Positions 13,257 through 14,021 of a stretch of DNA of 14,021 nucleotides are shown here, piece by piece. The stretch comes from Kiritimatiellales bacterium. GTDB taxonomy: Bacteria; Verrucomicrobiota; Kiritimatiellia; Kiritimatiellales; Pontiellaceae. The notes under the pieces are model-generated. The model searched no databases, was not told where the DNA came from, and was given only the letters and a program-made list of their open reading frames with translations. Every line of letters begins with the position of its first letter. The first letter of the stretch is position 1. The DNA is taken from positions 1 through 14,021 of the forward strand of contig DAOVNC010000045.1 of assembly GCA_030630445.1 (NCBI GenBank). Reading direction: 5' to 3'. A program made the position numbers and the translations under genes.

Positions 13257-14021
13257 TTAATCTTCCTGGACCTTCACCTTCTCCTTGAAAACGCGGTGGA
13301 TGAACCACGTGTAACCCAGGACCAGCGGCATGCCGATCAGCGCAATCACCAGCATCGCAGTCAACGTTAGTTGCGATGACGACGAGTTAAACACGGTCAG
13401 GCTCCATTCCGGGTTGTTGGTGGCCGGCACCATGTATGGGAACAGTGCGGCCGCCACAGCCAGCATCAGGAATGCAATCGTGCAGCTCGATGCCATGAAC
13501 GCCGACTTGGCCTTGCCCTTCTTGTTGAAGATGAAGGCCACCGAATGCGAAACGAGCGTCAGCACAATCAGCGCCACCGGAAAAACGACCTTTCCATGGA
13601 TGCAGAACCTTACGCCGTAGGCCAGCGCGGGCACCAGCGCGAAAAGGAATCCGTACCAGGAAATGCCCGCCCACTTGCGCGCGTCGGCGGTAATTTCGCC
13701 GTCGAGCTTCATCGCCAGATAGAGCGCCCCATGATGCGCAAACATGGCCAGGCCAACCACTCCGCAAAGCAGCGCAAACGGATTGAGCAAAGCAAGGAAC
13801 CCGCCGGTATAGTCGCCGATCGCATTCAATTCCATCCCGTGCAGGAGATTCCCAATCGCTACGCCATAGAGAATCGACGGCAGGATGCTGCCGAACGAAA
13901 AGGCAAAGTCCCACGCCTTGATCCAGCCGGGATGGTCGACCTTGTTGCGGAACTCGATGGCCACCGCGCGAAAGATCAGGCCGAGCAACACCAGCATCAT
14001 CGCAAGATAGAGCCCACTGAA
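13257..14021 (-). CDS. cydB: Cytochrome bd ubiquinol oxidase subunit II, partial
   Basis: Subunit II of the bd-type terminal oxidase, an inner-membrane quinol oxidase with high oxygen affinity that builds proton motive force and helps survival at low oxygen. The window holds the last 254 residues; the frame stays open to the right edge, and the first codons seen read FSGLYLAMMLVLLGLIFRAV (window numbering), which is internal to CydB. The N-terminal roughly 80-90 residues, and presumably cydA further upstream, lie outside. About six or seven membrane segments remain, plus motifs such as WDFAFSFGSILPSILYGVAIGN and the final GYTWFIHRVFKEKV. NAD kinase follows 81 bp downstream. Confidence 0.93.
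   Translation of the reverse strand, partial: FSGLYLAMMLVLLGLIFRAVAIEFRNKVDHPGWIKAWDFAFSFGSILPSILYGVAIGNLLHGMELNAIGDYTGGFLALLNPFALLCGVVGLAMFAHHGALYLAMKLDGEITADARKWAGISWYGFLFALVPALAYGVRFCIHGKVVFPVALIVLTLVSHSVAFIFNKKGKAKSAFMASSCTIAFLMLAVAAALFPYMVPATNNPEWSLTVFNSSSSQLTLTAMLVIALIGMPLVLGYTWFIHRVFKEKVKVQED

Overview
The window looks like chromosomal DNA of a Gram-negative, probably marine bacterium of the PVC group. A Kiritimatiellota/Pontiella-like organism is my best guess, inferred from gene style only and not proven. The supporting signs are a PEP-CTERM protein, lipoproteins, several outer-membrane beta-barrel proteins, a cytochrome bd oxidase, moderately high GC coding DNA, and intergenic spaces full of short dispersed repeats. 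No rRNA, tRNA, CRISPR array or full insertion sequence was seen.

Layout. (1) 1-369 is gene-free, with a perfect 26-bp AT-rich palindrome and a short tandem repeat. (2) 370-1110 (-) is a Sir2 NAD-dependent deacylase. (3) 1111-1565 is a repeat-bearing divergent spacer. (4) 1566-2125 (+) is a SelT/SelW/SelH-type thioredoxin-fold protein overlapping a 90-residue membrane protein by ATGA. (5) 2181-6064 (-) is a cluster read as SdsA1-type alkylsulfatase lipoprotein, transporter/neuromedin-U-like barrel, then DUF2490 barrel. (6) 6065-6718 has no clear gene but carries a leader ORF, a MITE-like element and a deletion-fused remnant of the gene pair in (4). (7) 6719-7756 (+) is a bacterial homologue of the plant DA1 LIM-peptidase. 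(8) 7820-9960 (-) is a NodT-type outer-membrane efflux lipoprotein overlapping a K+ channel by ATGA. (9) 10061-10191 is a second copy of the MITE-like element. (10) 10156-11313 (-) is a VanZ-like membrane protein. (11) 11553-12326 (+) is a PEP-CTERM protein with an odd tail. (12) 12315-13175 (-) is NAD kinase, followed by cydB (13257 to beyond the right edge, -).

The most novel signal is the 130/131-bp element present twice (6406-6535 and 10061-10191). It has 17-bp terminal inverted repeats, nested internal inverted repeats, and a 7-bp target-site duplication at each copy. The second copy lies in the end of the VanZ-like gene and has replaced its C-terminus. The uninterrupted gene can be reconstructed from the sequence. 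A second possible case of repeat-driven tail rewriting is the 47-residue extension after the PEP-CTERM anchor. The other highlights are the DA1-like metallopeptidase, whose start codon lies at the edge of a duplicated and deleted piece of the selW-like pair, and the coupling of an efflux outer-membrane factor to a potassium channel.

The genes mostly look like household or envelope functions rather than one pathway: sulfate-ester hydrolysis with outer-membrane partners (4007-6064 plus neighbours), small-molecule efflux and ion conductance, redox (cydB, SelW-like), and NAD metabolism (NAD kinase, Sir2).
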